DNA of 64,000 nucleotides from assembly GCF_003217775.1 (NCBI RefSeq), contig NZ_QJVJ01000005.1, positions 1-64,000 on the forward strand, in the 5' to 3' direction. The translations under genes and the position numbers were made by a program. Source of the stretch: Paenibacillus flagellatus. GTDB taxonomy: Bacteria; Bacillota; Bacilli; Paenibacillales; NBRC-103111. Positions 7,120 to 15,400 of the stretch are shown piece after piece. The notes beneath the pieces are model-generated. The model made no database searches. It was not told the origin of the DNA and saw nothing but the letters and a program-made list of their open reading frames with translations. Position 1 is the stretch's first letter. Each line of letters starts with the position of its first letter.

Positions 7120-8508
7120 TTAGCCGAACGGGAACTTGAAGCCGCCCCCGCCTTTGCCGAGCTTGTTTTTCAAGTTTTTCATGCCCTTCGGGCCGCCCGG
7201 GCCCATCATGGACGAGAACTGCTTCATCATTTTGCGCATGTCGTCGAACTGCTTGATGAGCCGGTTCACGTCCTGGATCGACGTGCCGCTTCCGGCCGCG
7301 ATCCGCTTGCGGCGGCTCGCGTTGAGCAGCTCCGGCTTGCGCTTCTCCTCGGTCGTCATCGACTTGACGATCGCGACGACGCGGCCCATCTGCTTGTCGT
7401 CGACCTTCAAATCTTTCATGCCCTTCATCTTGTTGGCTCCGGGCAGCATGTCCAGCAGCTGGTCGAGCGGGCCGAGCTTCTTCACCTGCTCCATCTGCTC
7501 GAGGAAATCCTCGAACGTGAACTCGGCGTTACGCATTTTGCGCTCCATCTCGGCCGCTTTCTCGGCGTCGATGGACGACTGCGCCTTCTCGATCAGCGAC
7601 AGCATGTCGCCCATGCCCAGTATGCGCGAAGCCATCCGCTCCGGATGGAACGGCTCGAGCGAATCCATCTTCTCGCCCATCGAAGCGAACTTGATCGGAC
7701 AGCCGGTGACGGCCTTGACCGAAAGCGCCGCGCCGCCCCGCGTATCGCCGTCCAGCTTGGACAGGATGACGCCGGTCAGCTCGAGCTGGCTGTGGAAGCT
7801 TTCGGCGACGTTGACCGCGTCCTGCCCCGTCATCGCGTCGACGACGAGCAGCGTCTCGTCCGGCTGTACGGCCGCCGTAATTTGCTTCAGCTCTTCCATC
7901 AGCTGCTCGTCGATGTGCAGCCGGCCGGCGGTATCGACGATGACGTAATCGTTGCCGTTGTCCTTCGCGTGCTGCAAGCCGCCCTTGGCGATGTCGACCG
8001 GGCTCGTCTTGTCGCCGAGCGTGAAGACCGGCACCTTGATCTGCTCGCCGAGCACCTGCAGCTGCTTGATGGCCGCAGGCCGGTAAATGTCCGCCGCAAC
8101 GAGCAGCGGGCGGTGGTTTTGCTTCTGCAGCAGCTTGGCGAGCTTGCTCGAAGCGGTCGTCTTGCCCGCGCCCTGCAAGCCGACCATCAGTACGACCGTA
8201 GGCGGCCGATTCGACTTCGCCAGCTTGCTCTGCGTACCGCCCATGAGGGCGGTCAGCTCTTTGTTGACGATATCGATGACGACCATGCCCGGCGTGAAGC
8301 TTTTCATCACTTCCTGGCCGATCGCCTTCTCTTTCACTTTCGCGACGAAATCTTTGACGACTTTGAAGTTGACGTCGGCTTCGAGCAGTGCGAGGCGCAC
8401 CTCGCGCAGCGCTTCGTTCACGTCGTCCTCGGTCAGCTTGCCTTTGCCGCGCAGCTTGCTCAGCACGTTTTGCAGTCGGCCGGTCAATCCTTCGAATGCC
8501 ATGGTCAT
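7120..8508 (-). CDS. ffh: Signal recognition particle protein Ffh
   Basis: The SRP GTPase that binds signal sequences and 4.5S-type RNA and delivers ribosomes to FtsY. The N-domain (residues 1-~90), the G-domain with GLQGAGKTT, DTAGR and LSKLDGDTRGG, and a Met-rich M-domain are all present in 462 aa. The C-terminus ends in a Gly/Lys-rich tail. Either the ATG at 8508 (GAGGAA seven bases upstream) or the one at 8502 may be used. It is preceded by ylxM and transcribed from the strong promoter ahead of ylxM. Confidence 0.97.
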   Translation of the reverse strand: MTMAFEGLTGRLQNVLSKLRGKGKLTEDDVNEALREVRLALLEADVNFKVVKDFVAKVKEKAIGQEVMKSFTPGMVVIDIVNKELTALMGGTQSKLAKSNRPPTVVLMVGLQGAGKTTASSKLAKLLQKQNHRPLLVAADIYRPAAIKQLQVLGEQIKVPVFTLGDKTSPVDIAKGGLQHAKDNGNDYVIVDTAGRLHIDEQLMEELKQITAAVQPDETLLVVDAMTGQDAVNVAESFHSQLELTGVILSKLDGDTRGGAALSVKAVTGCPIKFASMGEKMDSLEPFHPERMASRILGMGDMLSLIEKAQSSIDAEKAAEMERKMRNAEFTFEDFLEQMEQVKKLGPLDQLLDMLPGANKMKGMKDLKVDDKQMGRVVAIVKSMTTEEKRKPELLNASRRKRIAAGSGTSIQDVNRLIKQFDDMRKMMKQFSSMMGPGGPKGMKNLKNKLGKGGGGFKFPFG

Positions 8509-8551
8509 CCCCCGCTTCCTCGGTGGAGTCGAATGCGAACCAAACTTCCGT

Positions 8552-8902
8552 TCAATCTATATTGTACAGCTTTCTTACAAGCTCTTTCAATTCGTCCTGC
8601 CGGGCGGCGACGTCCCCCGCGAAAATCGCCTCTACGCGATCCGCGACGGCCTTCCGCTGCTCGTGCTTCGCCACGAGCTGAAGCTTCGTCTCGTAATCTT
8701 CGAGCGTCTGCTCCGCCCGCTTGATATGTTCGTAAACCGCTTGGCGGCTAATGTCGAATTCGGCGGCGATTTCTCCCAACGAGTAATCGTCGTGGAAGTA
8801 AAACCCGAGAAACGTCCGCTGCTTGTCGGTCAACAGCGACCCATAAAAATCGAACAGCATGTTGACTCGGTTCGTCTTGCCCAACATTTCCTCGCTCGTC
8901 AT
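8552..8902 (-). CDS. ylxM: YlxM, SRP-associated helix-turn-helix protein
   Basis: A 116-aa UPF0122-family protein with a sigma-region-4-like helix-turn-helix ([24 protein letters not shown]). In streptococci YlxM interacts with the SRP and modulates Ffh activity; elsewhere its role is inferred from the constant ylxM-ffh pairing seen here too. I chose the ATG at 8902, which has AGGAGG at good spacing; a GTG three codons earlier touches that site and is unlikely. Confidence 0.93.
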   Translation of the reverse strand: MTSEEMLGKTNRVNMLFDFYGSLLTDKQRTFLGFYFHDDYSLGEIAAEFDISRQAVYEHIKRAEQTLEDYETKLQLVAKHEQRKAVADRVEAIFAGDVAARQDELKELVRKLYNID

Positions 8903-8953
8903 CCGTGTCACTCCTCCTGTAAAGGAAAAACACTTTACATGACAACAAACCTT

Positions 8954-8982
8954 ATCTTACCGAGTCGCCTGACCGTTGTCAA
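8954..8982 (-). promoter_or_regulatory. Strong sigma-A promoter for ylxM-ffh-rpsP
   Basis: On the minus strand TTGACA (8982-8977), a 17-base spacer and TAAGAT (8959-8954). It lies about 50 bases ahead of ylxM and makes this core operon independent of smc-ftsY, from which it is separated by ~9 kb of accessory genes. Confidence 0.85.
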
Positions 8983-9031
8983 GTTTTTTTCCTTGTCACC
9001 GCCAAAACGCCGGAATCCGAACATCGGACCC

Positions 9032-9128
9032 TAAGAAAAGCTTCTGATCGAACCCTTTCGATGAGCTACATTCGTGTTCCGGCGGTAGCTTATTCTTGGT
9101 ACAGAAAGCCGCATTCGCTTCCGTGCTT
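9032..9128. repeat. 97-bp dispersed repeat, copy A
   Basis: This segment matches 57,205-57,301 in 89 of 97 positions without gaps by my hand alignment. It contains a small inverted repeat ATCGAA-CCCT-TTCGAT and abuts an A-run and a minus-strand terminator. No open frame explains it. Confidence 0.85.
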
Positions 9129-9134
9129 AAACGT

Positions 9135-9162
9135 TAAAAAACGCCCTCCGCGATGGGCGTTT
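9135..9162 (-). terminator. Intrinsic terminator after the epimerase gene
   Basis: On the minus strand AACGCCC and GGGCGTT form a 7-bp stem around an 8-base loop, followed by TTTTT, 20 bases after the stop codon. Confidence 0.85.
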
Positions 9163-9181
9163 CTCGAGCGTTCCTACCCGT

Positions 9182-10057
9182 TCAGCGCAATCGTTCCTTG
9201 ATGCCGACGGCTTCGTTTACCAAATCGCGGATCACCGATTGCGTCGACCGGAACGTAAAGCCGGTTGAGACGGCCAGCTCATTGGACGTTTTCAGCGTCT
9301 CTTCGACGCAGTACGGGGATGTTTCGTTTGGATCGAACAGGGGCGGGATCCGCAGAATCTTCCCTATCTCTTTCGCTAATTGCTCCGTGTCGTAATAACC
9401 GTCATTATTGGCATTGATCGGACCGGCGAAGTCCGTCTTCGTGCCGATGTGAAGAAGAAAGTCGGCCAGCTCGTCGGCGCATACAAAACTGATTGTCGAA
9501 GACCCCGATGTACCTATGGGCTCGCCTTTTCTTATCTTGTCCACATAAAAAGCAAATCGTTTATCGTCGCTGCCGATCACCACGGGAGGGCGCACCGAAA
9601 CGACCGGAAAAGGCGCATTTTGATGAAAGTAAGCTTCCCCTTGCCGTTTCCCCTCTTTGTAGCTGTAGGTATCGAGAGTGGGGTCCGCGGCATACAGCAA
9701 CGGATTGAAATCGGATTCTTTCAGCAATCCCGGCGACCCGTCGTAAACGGCCATCGATGAGGTAAAGACAAATCGTTTTACCCGTCCCGAAAAAACGTCC
9801 ACCGCTATTCGGGCGTCCACGGGATTGAAACAAATTTGATCGTAAACGACGTCATACGTGTCGTTACCCAAAGCTCTTTCCAACGAATCGAGGTCGGTTC
9901 GATCGATAACCAGCCGCCTGACTCGGGAGGAAATGTCATCCTCGATTGGGGTCCGTCCTCTGGTGGCGATCGTAATATCGAATTGATTTTGACGGATTAA
10001 TTGTTGAACGAGCTTTTTTCCAAAAAAGCTCGTTCCGCCGAGTATAAGAACTTTCAT
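9182..10057 (-). CDS. NAD(P)-dependent epimerase/dehydratase family protein
   Basis: A 291-aa extended short-chain dehydrogenase-like protein. The nucleotide-binding loop GGTSFFG is at the N-terminus, and the catalytic-type Tyr/Lys pair is in YKEGK, with FTSSMAVY supplying the Ser region. The ATG at 10057 is preceded by AGAGGTG. The substrate is unknown; a nucleotide sugar or an aldehyde/ketone metabolite is typical for the family. It stands alone, flanked by terminators on both sides, and looks a little less GC-rich than its neighbours. Confidence 0.8.
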   Translation of the reverse strand: MKVLILGGTSFFGKKLVQQLIRQNQFDITIATRGRTPIEDDISSRVRRLVIDRTDLDSLERALGNDTYDVVYDQICFNPVDARIAVDVFSGRVKRFVFTSSMAVYDGSPGLLKESDFNPLLYAADPTLDTYSYKEGKRQGEAYFHQNAPFPVVSVRPPVVIGSDDKRFAFYVDKIRKGEPIGTSGSSTISFVCADELADFLLHIGTKTDFAGPINANNDGYYDTEQLAKEIGKILRIPPLFDPNETSPYCVEETLKTSNELAVSTGFTFRSTQSVIRDLVNEAVGIKERLR

Positions 10058-10143
10058 AAAAACACCTCTCCCCCCGCCCTTCATTGGGTACGAATCCGGC
10101 GGCTCATCTTCGTCTCCGCCCCAAACCGGTTAGCATCGAAAAA

Positions 10144-10169
10144 AGAAAAACGCCCCAACCGGAAGCGTT
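10144..10169 (-). terminator. Intrinsic terminator after the small membrane protein
   Basis: On the minus strand AACGCTTC pairs with GGGGCGTT (two G-U pairs) over a short loop, followed by TTTTTC. It lies 13 bases past the stop of the 63-aa gene. Confidence 0.7.
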
Positions 10170-10181
10170 CCATTCAAGTCG

Positions 10182-10373
10182 TCAGCGCCCTTTCCGTCTG
10201 CGGAGCAGCAGCAGAAGCAGTGCCGTCAAGACGGCGTAAATGGCGATCACGACGGCCAGCGTCCATACCCGCTCCGTCGCCGAACCGTCGGCAAGCAGAA
10301 CGGGCCCGAGCCCGAAAAAAGTGACAAGCGCGTACAACACGACAAACAACAAAACGAGCGCCGTTTTCCGCAT
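10182..10373 (-). CDS. Small two-helix membrane protein
   Basis: A 63-aa protein with two hydrophobic segments (about residues 4-25 and 37-57) separated by a short polar loop with ADGSATER, ending in a basic RRRKGR tail, which suggests the C-terminus is cytoplasmic. GGGAGGCGG precedes the ATG. It resembles small uncharacterised Bacillaceae membrane proteins with the FFGLGPVLLADG motif (possibly the DUF6954 family, not verified). No function can be assigned. Confidence 0.6.
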   Translation of the reverse strand: MRKTALVLLFVVLYALVTFFGLGPVLLADGSATERVWTLAVVIAIYAVLTALLLLLLRRRKGR

Positions 10374-10468
10374 CCGACCCGCCTCCCGAATCTTATTCCT
10401 CTCCAGTATACGGGAACGCCGCCATTCGCATGCGCCGCGATGCCGGTCGTCTTCGCCTTCGCAATCCC

Positions 10469-10798
10469 TCAGGCGATCGGCGTCCCGTTCGCGACCGGCT
10501 CGTCCGGGCGCAGCAGCACGACGTCGCCTTCGCCCGGCACGCCGCCGAGCACGAGCACCTCGGAGACGAAGCCGGCGATCCGCTTCAGCGGAAAGTTGAC
10601 GACCGCGACGACTTGCCGGCCGATCAGCGACTCTGGCTCGTAGCGGGCCGTAATTTGGGCGCTCGTCCGCTTCAACCCGAGCGGGCCGAAATCGACCGTC
10701 AGCTTGATCGCCGGCTTCCTCGCCTCCGGGAACGGCTCCGCGGCCACCACCGTACCGATCCGCATATCCAATTGAACAAAATGTTCAAACGTAACCAT
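10469..10798 (-). CDS. csaA: tRNA-binding/chaperone-like protein CsaA
   Basis: A 109-aa protein almost entirely made of an OB-fold tRNA-binding domain. LDMRIGTVV, FPEARKPAIKLTVDFG, RTSAQIT and VLVLGGVPGEGDVVLL are diagnostic. In B. subtilis CsaA was described as an export-related chaperone and later shown to bind tRNA. GGAAGG precedes the ATG. No operon partner is obvious; the small membrane gene follows after ~95 bases. Confidence 0.93.
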   Translation of the reverse strand: MVTFEHFVQLDMRIGTVVAAEPFPEARKPAIKLTVDFGPLGLKRTSAQITARYEPESLIGRQVVAVVNFPLKRIAGFVSEVLVLGGVPGEGDVVLLRPDEPVANGTPIA

Positions 10799-10971
10799 CC
10801 GTCTCAGCGCCTTCCTTCCGCATTTCGATCATACGGCTATCTTCCGGTAAATATGGCGCGATGTCAACGGAACGTTCGGGTTAAACGAAGTTGTCCGGGC
10901 GAGCCTCCGCGCGTGCGGCCCAGGCGGAAGGAATCCGAACCCCCGGCGACGGGCGGAGCGTTCCGCAGGCG

Positions 10972-11925
10972 CTACTCCCGCTCCCTCGCCTCGAAGCGCT
11001 CGACCTCGGCCCGCGTCGGCAGCGACGATTGCGCGCCGAATCGGGTGACGGTCAGCGCCCCCGTCTTCGATGCGAAACGAATCGCCTCGTCGAAACCGGC
11101 GCCCTCGCCCAAGCGGACCGCGATCGCGGCGTTGAACGAGTCGCCGGCGGCGGTCGTATCGACGACGTCGACGTCGTAAGCGGGAAACGCGTTGCGCTTG
11201 CCGCCGATATCGGTGCGGACGCCCTTCCCGCCGACCGTGACGAGCAGCGCCGCGTCGCCGGCGATCGCCCGAAGCGCATCCAGCCGCTCGTCCAACGTAC
11301 CGGCCCCTTCGACCGTGCCGGTCGCAAGTATGGCCGCCTCGGTCTCGTTCGGCGTGAGCGCGTCGATCGTCCGCAGCAGCTCTTCGGGCAGCTTGCGGGC
11401 AGGCGCCGGGTTCAGTATCGTCCGCACGCCGTGCTTGCGGGCGAGCCGAAGCGCCGCTTCGACCGCGGGCAGCGGAATTTCGAGCTGCACGAGCAGCACG
11501 TCGGCTTCGCGGATCCGTTCTTCGGCCGCCTCCACCTGCTCCGGCGCGACGAGCGCATTCGCGCCCGGCACGACGACGATGCTGTTGTCCCCGTCCGCCA
11601 GCACTTGGATGAGCGCCACCCCCGTCGAGACGCCGGCCTCGATCAGCACGCAAGACGTGTCGACGCCCTCCGCCCGCAGCTGCTCGATCATCCTGACGCC
11701 GAACAGATCGTCTCCGACGCGGCCGATCATCGTTACGTCCGCGCCGAGCCGGGCGGCCGCCACCGCCTGATTCGCCCCTTTGCCGCCCGGGATCATGGCG
11801 AAGCCTTCGCCCATGATCGTTTCTCCGGGAACCGGCGACTTCGCCGACGTGACGACCAAATCCATATTGATGCTGCCCGCTACGACGATTTTGGCTCTAC
11901 TGCCTGCTCCCATCTGTTCCGCCAT
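10972..11925 (-). CDS. rbsK: Ribokinase-family sugar kinase
   Basis: A PfkB-family kinase of 317 aa. The N-terminal GGKGANQAVAAARLGA and the C-terminal DTTAAGDSFNAA (anion hole and catalytic Asp) are classic ribokinase signatures; the Ala-Ala form of the second motif is also found in E. coli RbsK. It probably phosphorylates D-ribose or a related sugar. No ribose transporter or RbsR is adjacent. A second pentose-phosphate gene, rpiA, is far away near 62 kb. Confidence 0.85.
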   Translation of the reverse strand: MAEQMGAGSRAKIVVAGSINMDLVVTSAKSPVPGETIMGEGFAMIPGGKGANQAVAAARLGADVTMIGRVGDDLFGVRMIEQLRAEGVDTSCVLIEAGVSTGVALIQVLADGDNSIVVVPGANALVAPEQVEAAEERIREADVLLVQLEIPLPAVEAALRLARKHGVRTILNPAPARKLPEELLRTIDALTPNETEAAILATGTVEGAGTLDERLDALRAIAGDAALLVTVGGKGVRTDIGGKRNAFPAYDVDVVDTTAAGDSFNAAIAVRLGEGAGFDEAIRFASKTGALTVTRFGAQSSLPTRAEVERFEARERE

Positions 11926-11958
11926 TCCCCTTTCCGCGACGGGTCGTCCGCCGTCTCC

Positions 11959-12786
11959 TCATGGTTTGATCGTCTCGTACAGCTCCAACTCGACCGTTCC
12001 TCCCGCTTCCATCGGCTCGCCCCAACGCTTGCCGATTTCCACGTTCCAGGCGTCCGGCTCCCGCTCCAACCCGGCTTCCCGGATCAAACGATGCAGCCGC
12101 TCGTACGTCTTGCCGACCTCCGTATTCGGTCCGTAATGCCATTTCAGCGCATACCGCTGCGGCGGAACGGTGATCGTCGTCATGCCCGCGGGCACTTCGC
12201 CGAACTGTTCGACCCGGACGCCCAGCCAATACCCGTCGTCCTCCTCGCCGTCTTCGACCGGCTTGAAGGCGCCGACCATCCATTTCGGTTCGACCGCGTG
12301 CTCGATTTCCGCCAATCTCGCTTTGAGCCGGACCGCGGCCTTCGGAATTTCCGCGGCGTATTGATCGCCTTCGCAGCGAACCCGAAACCCGACCAGCTTC
12401 AGCTCGTCCAGTTCGACGACCCGCATGTCGAACGACTGAAGCGCAGCGAGAGCGTTCCCGTCCGGATCGCGGAACCGGAACGACGCATGGTCCGCTTCCC
12501 ACCGTATCGCATCGCAGGCGACGCCTTTCGCAACAAGCGAAGCCCGGCTTAGCTCAATATCGTCCGAATCGAACAGGAAGACGGCCCGATCGATCGGCAC
12601 GAGGCGTTCCCCGCCCCGGATCAGATGAAGCCAATAGCGGCCGTCGCGGCCCATTTCCGCATACTGGACCCCATCGTTCGGACCCGCCTCCAAGCCGAGC
12701 GTCTCCGCATACCATCGCATCGATTCGCCTACGTCCTTCACGTGCACCGAAATCGCCCGGGCGATCCCTTTGATTGCTTCCCCCAT
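11959..12786 (-). CDS. VOC-domain / GyrI-like domain fusion protein
   Basis: A 275-aa two-domain protein. The first ~120 residues match the vicinal-oxygen-chelate/glyoxalase fold (ARAISVHVKDVGESMRWYAETLGLE, later FRFRDPDGNALA). The last ~150 match the AraC effector-binding (GyrI-like) fold: KWMVGAFKP, YWLGVRVEQF, PQRYALKWHYGP and a WNVEIGKRWGEP segment near the end. The ATG at 12786 has AAAGGAG upstream; a longer frame lacks a ribosome site. The pairing suggests a small-molecule binding or modifying protein, perhaps for a drug. The ligand is unknown. Confidence 0.8.
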   Translation of the reverse strand: MGEAIKGIARAISVHVKDVGESMRWYAETLGLEAGPNDGVQYAEMGRDGRYWLHLIRGGERLVPIDRAVFLFDSDDIELSRASLVAKGVACDAIRWEADHASFRFRDPDGNALAALQSFDMRVVELDELKLVGFRVRCEGDQYAAEIPKAAVRLKARLAEIEHAVEPKWMVGAFKPVEDGEEDDGYWLGVRVEQFGEVPAGMTTITVPPQRYALKWHYGPNTEVGKTYERLHRLIREAGLEREPDAWNVEIGKRWGEPMEAGGTVELELYETIKP

Positions 12787-12864
12787 ACTCCCACTCCTTT
12801 GAACGACGTGACCTGCGTCCCAACTAACGTTCCAAACCGGCCAAACCATACGCGAAACAAACGA

Positions 12865-13734
12865 TTATTTCAACGCCCGCGCGACGATTCGCTCGAGCAG
12901 GCGCCAGGGGAGCAGTGCCTTCGCCGCAAGAAGCACCCGCGAGCCTTTGCCAAGCGCGTAGCGAAGGCGCGGAGCGGGGTCGTCGGCGATCCGGCCGATC
13001 CGCTCGGCCACCTCGCGGGGGTCCGGAGCGGTCTCCGCCGCTTTGCGCGAATAGGCGAGCACCGCCAGCAGCCGTTCCTCGTAAGGAGATCCCGGCCGGC
13101 CGCGGATGGCGCCCAGCCCCTTTTCCCATATCGGCGTCTTGTAGGCGCCGGGCTCCACGAGGACGACGCGGACGCCGAACGGAGCCAGCTCGTGGCGAAG
13201 CGTTTCGCCGAACCCTTCGACCGCGAACTTGGACGCGGCGTACGGGCCGTACCCCGGGAAGGCGATCCGGCCGCTGACGCTGCTCACGTGGACGATCGTC
13301 CCGCTTCTCCGTTCGCGCATCGCGGGAATAACCGCTCGGGTCATCGCGACCAGCCCGAAAAAATTCGTCTCCAGCTGCTTCCGCCAGTCGGCAAGCGGCA
13401 CGTCCTCGACGAAGCCGCCCATGGCGAACCCCGCGTTGTTGACCAGCAGGTCGATTCGTCCGTACTCGGCCAGGACGGCGGACACGGTCTCCTCGATCGC
13501 CGCTTCGTCCGTCACGTCCAGCCTTCGGATATCGAGCCGCCGCGCGACGCCGGCTCGTCCGGCTTCGGCTTCGAGCGCCGCCTTCTTGCCCGTATCGCGC
13601 ATCGTCGCTACGACGCGGAACCCTTTTTGCGCCAATACGATCGCCGTCGACAGCCCGAACCCGCTCGAGCATCCGGTAATGACGGCGACTCGTTCGCTCG
13701 CCTCGCGGCTGCGGCTGACGCCCGTTTCCATCAT
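12865..13734 (-). CDS. Short-chain dehydrogenase/reductase
   Basis: A classical SDR of 289 aa. TGCSSGFG is the cofactor loop, NNAG follows strand 4, HVSSVSG carries the catalytic Ser and YAASK the Tyr/Lys pair. The C-terminal half has features of the retinol-dehydrogenase-like subgroup (EPGAYKTPIW). The substrate cannot be inferred. GGAGGGG precedes tandem ATG codons. Confidence 0.88.
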   Translation of the reverse strand: MMETGVSRSREASERVAVITGCSSGFGLSTAIVLAQKGFRVVATMRDTGKKAALEAEAGRAGVARRLDIRRLDVTDEAAIEETVSAVLAEYGRIDLLVNNAGFAMGGFVEDVPLADWRKQLETNFFGLVAMTRAVIPAMRERRSGTIVHVSSVSGRIAFPGYGPYAASKFAVEGFGETLRHELAPFGVRVVLVEPGAYKTPIWEKGLGAIRGRPGSPYEERLLAVLAYSRKAAETAPDPREVAERIGRIADDPAPRLRYALGKGSRVLLAAKALLPWRLLERIVARALK

Positions 13735-13845
13735 GACTCCCGCCCCTCCTTCATGAGCTCAAATTCCCGGTAAAGCACGAGCCGCATAACGACGGACCGT
13801 CCGAAACGAACGGTCCGTCGCCTCCGGAGATCCGCCCGGCCGCGG

Positions 13846-14781
13846 TCATTCCTTCTTTTTGCCGGCCCCGAGCATTTCCCCGATCGCCCCGATGCTGCCG
13901 AGCGTCTCCAGCGCCTTCGTCGGCAAGAACACTTTGTTCGCCGCCCCGTTCGCGATGTCGGTCAACGTCTCGAGCGACCGGTACGTGAGCACATGCTCGT
14001 CGAGACCGGCGGCGCGCAGCAGCTCGATCCGCTGCTTTTCCGCCTCGGCGACGGCCTGGATCGCCTTCGCCTGACCGAGCGCTTCGAGCTCCTGCGCCTG
14101 CCGGAGCCCTTCCGCCTCGCGAATGCGCGCTTCCTTGTCGCCCTCGGCTTTCAAAATTTTGCTCTGCTTGTCGCCTTCCGCCCGCAAAATCATATCCTGC
14201 TTGGCCGCTTCGGCCTCGAGCACGATGGCGCGCTTGCTGCGCTCGGCCTTCATCTGCTTATCCATCGCTTCCTGGATGTCGGCGGGCGGCTGAATGTCGA
14301 TCACTTCGACGCGCTCGATGCGGACGCCCCATTTCTCCGTCGCCTCGTCCAGCGCAACGCGGATGTCGGTCGATATTTTTTCCCGGCCGGACAGCGTCTC
14401 GTCGAGCTCCATCTTGCCGATGATTTGGCGCATCGTCGCCGTCGTGATGTTGCGGACGCCGTACACGTAGTCGGATATGCCGTAGGTTGCCTGCTCCGGC
14501 CCGGTCACCTGGTAGAAAATGATCGTGTCGATTTGCACCTGCACGTTATCCTTCGTGATGACCGTCTGCGGCGGCACGTTCGCCTGCTGGATGCGCAGGT
14601 CGTGATACGTGCGGACATGGTCGATAATCGGCACGAGCACGTTGACGCCCGGCGTCAGCAGCCGGTTGAACTTGCCGAGCCGCTCCACGACGCCCACCCG
14701 CTGCTGCGGGACGATTTTGATCGACAAAGCGGCGAATACGACGACGATCGCCAAGACGATCAGCGTTACAACAATTCCCAT
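13846..14781 (-). CDS. SPFH/Band 7 membrane protein (stomatin/paraslipin type)
   Basis: A 311-aa protein with one N-terminal membrane segment (residues 3-22), then the SPFH domain (VGVVERLGKFNRLLTPGVNVLVP, ERVEVIDIQPP) and a long Ala/Glu-rich coiled-coil around 180-265. Such proteins form rings in membrane microdomains and often act with NfeD and FtsH-type proteases. Its ATG directly abuts the stop codon of the nfeD gene upstream (TAAATG), which supports joint translation. Confidence 0.9.
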   Translation of the reverse strand: MGIVVTLIVLAIVVVFAALSIKIVPQQRVGVVERLGKFNRLLTPGVNVLVPIIDHVRTYHDLRIQQANVPPQTVITKDNVQVQIDTIIFYQVTGPEQATYGISDYVYGVRNITTATMRQIIGKMELDETLSGREKISTDIRVALDEATEKWGVRIERVEVIDIQPPADIQEAMDKQMKAERSKRAIVLEAEAAKQDMILRAEGDKQSKILKAEGDKEARIREAEGLRQAQELEALGQAKAIQAVAEAEKQRIELLRAAGLDEHVLTYRSLETLTDIANGAANKVFLPTKALETLGSIGAIGEMLGAGKKKE

Positions 14782-15216
14782 TTACGGACGACCTCCCCAT
14801 TTTTGCACTTCCAATACCGCGCTTCCGCGCCGGACGACGATGACGGCTTCGCCTTTGACGAGCCGCTCGTTCGACGTCGCGCTCCACGTTTCGCTGCCGA
14901 CCTTGACGATGCCGGGCTTTCCGTCCGCCACCTCTTCGACGACGATGCCCTGCTTGCCGACCAGATCGTCCACCGCGTCGCGATACCCCCTAGACGGCCG
15001 GAACCGGCGCGTAATCGGTTTCGTGAACACGGTCAGCAGCGCGACGACGGCGCAGCCGACCAACGCTTGCAGCGCGAACGCGTCCGGCATAAGCCAAGCG
15101 ACGATAGCCGCCGCAAGCGCGCCGAGCCCGAACCAGAGCAAGTAAAACGTCAGCGTCAGCATCTCGACGACGACGAGCACGCCGGCGGCGATCAGCCACA
15201 GCGCCCATAGCTCCAT
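14782..15216 (-). CDS. nfeD: Short NfeD-family membrane protein
   Basis: A 144-aa protein with hydrophobic segments at the N-terminus (LWALWLIAAGVLVVVEM, further segments around 30-50 and 57-70) and a C-terminal OB-fold (DLVGKQGIVVEEV through GEAVIVVRRGSAVLEV). It lacks the ClpP-like protease domain of long NfeD proteins. The ATG at 15216 is preceded by AAAGGA. It is the usual operon partner of the SPFH protein directly downstream. Confidence 0.88.
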   Translation of the reverse strand: MELWALWLIAAGVLVVVEMLTLTFYLLWFGLGALAAAIVAWLMPDAFALQALVGCAVVALLTVFTKPITRRFRPSRGYRDAVDDLVGKQGIVVEEVADGKPGIVKVGSETWSATSNERLVKGEAVIVVRRGSAVLEVQKWGGRP

Positions 15217-15400
15217 CTTGTCACGTCCTTTCTTGCCTAAGTGTATTCGGCGGCTTTCCGCTTTTTTCCTCTTTTTTTGCTCGGTTTTTGTCGAATGAAT
15301 CGATGGAGGAGGAGCGCGATCCGCAAGCATGAGAAACGGGCCAATGGAAAAGAATAGGGTTGTTCCGATCGACATCGCCAAAAAAAGGGTGGGCCCGCGC

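Noticed and set aside
10891-12552. A 553-codon plus-strand open frame
   Set aside because: It is antisense to the ribokinase and VOC-GyrI genes, which have clear motifs.
13993-15210. A 405-codon plus-strand open frame
   Set aside because: It is antisense to the SPFH and NfeD genes, whose domains and TAAATG junction are convincing.
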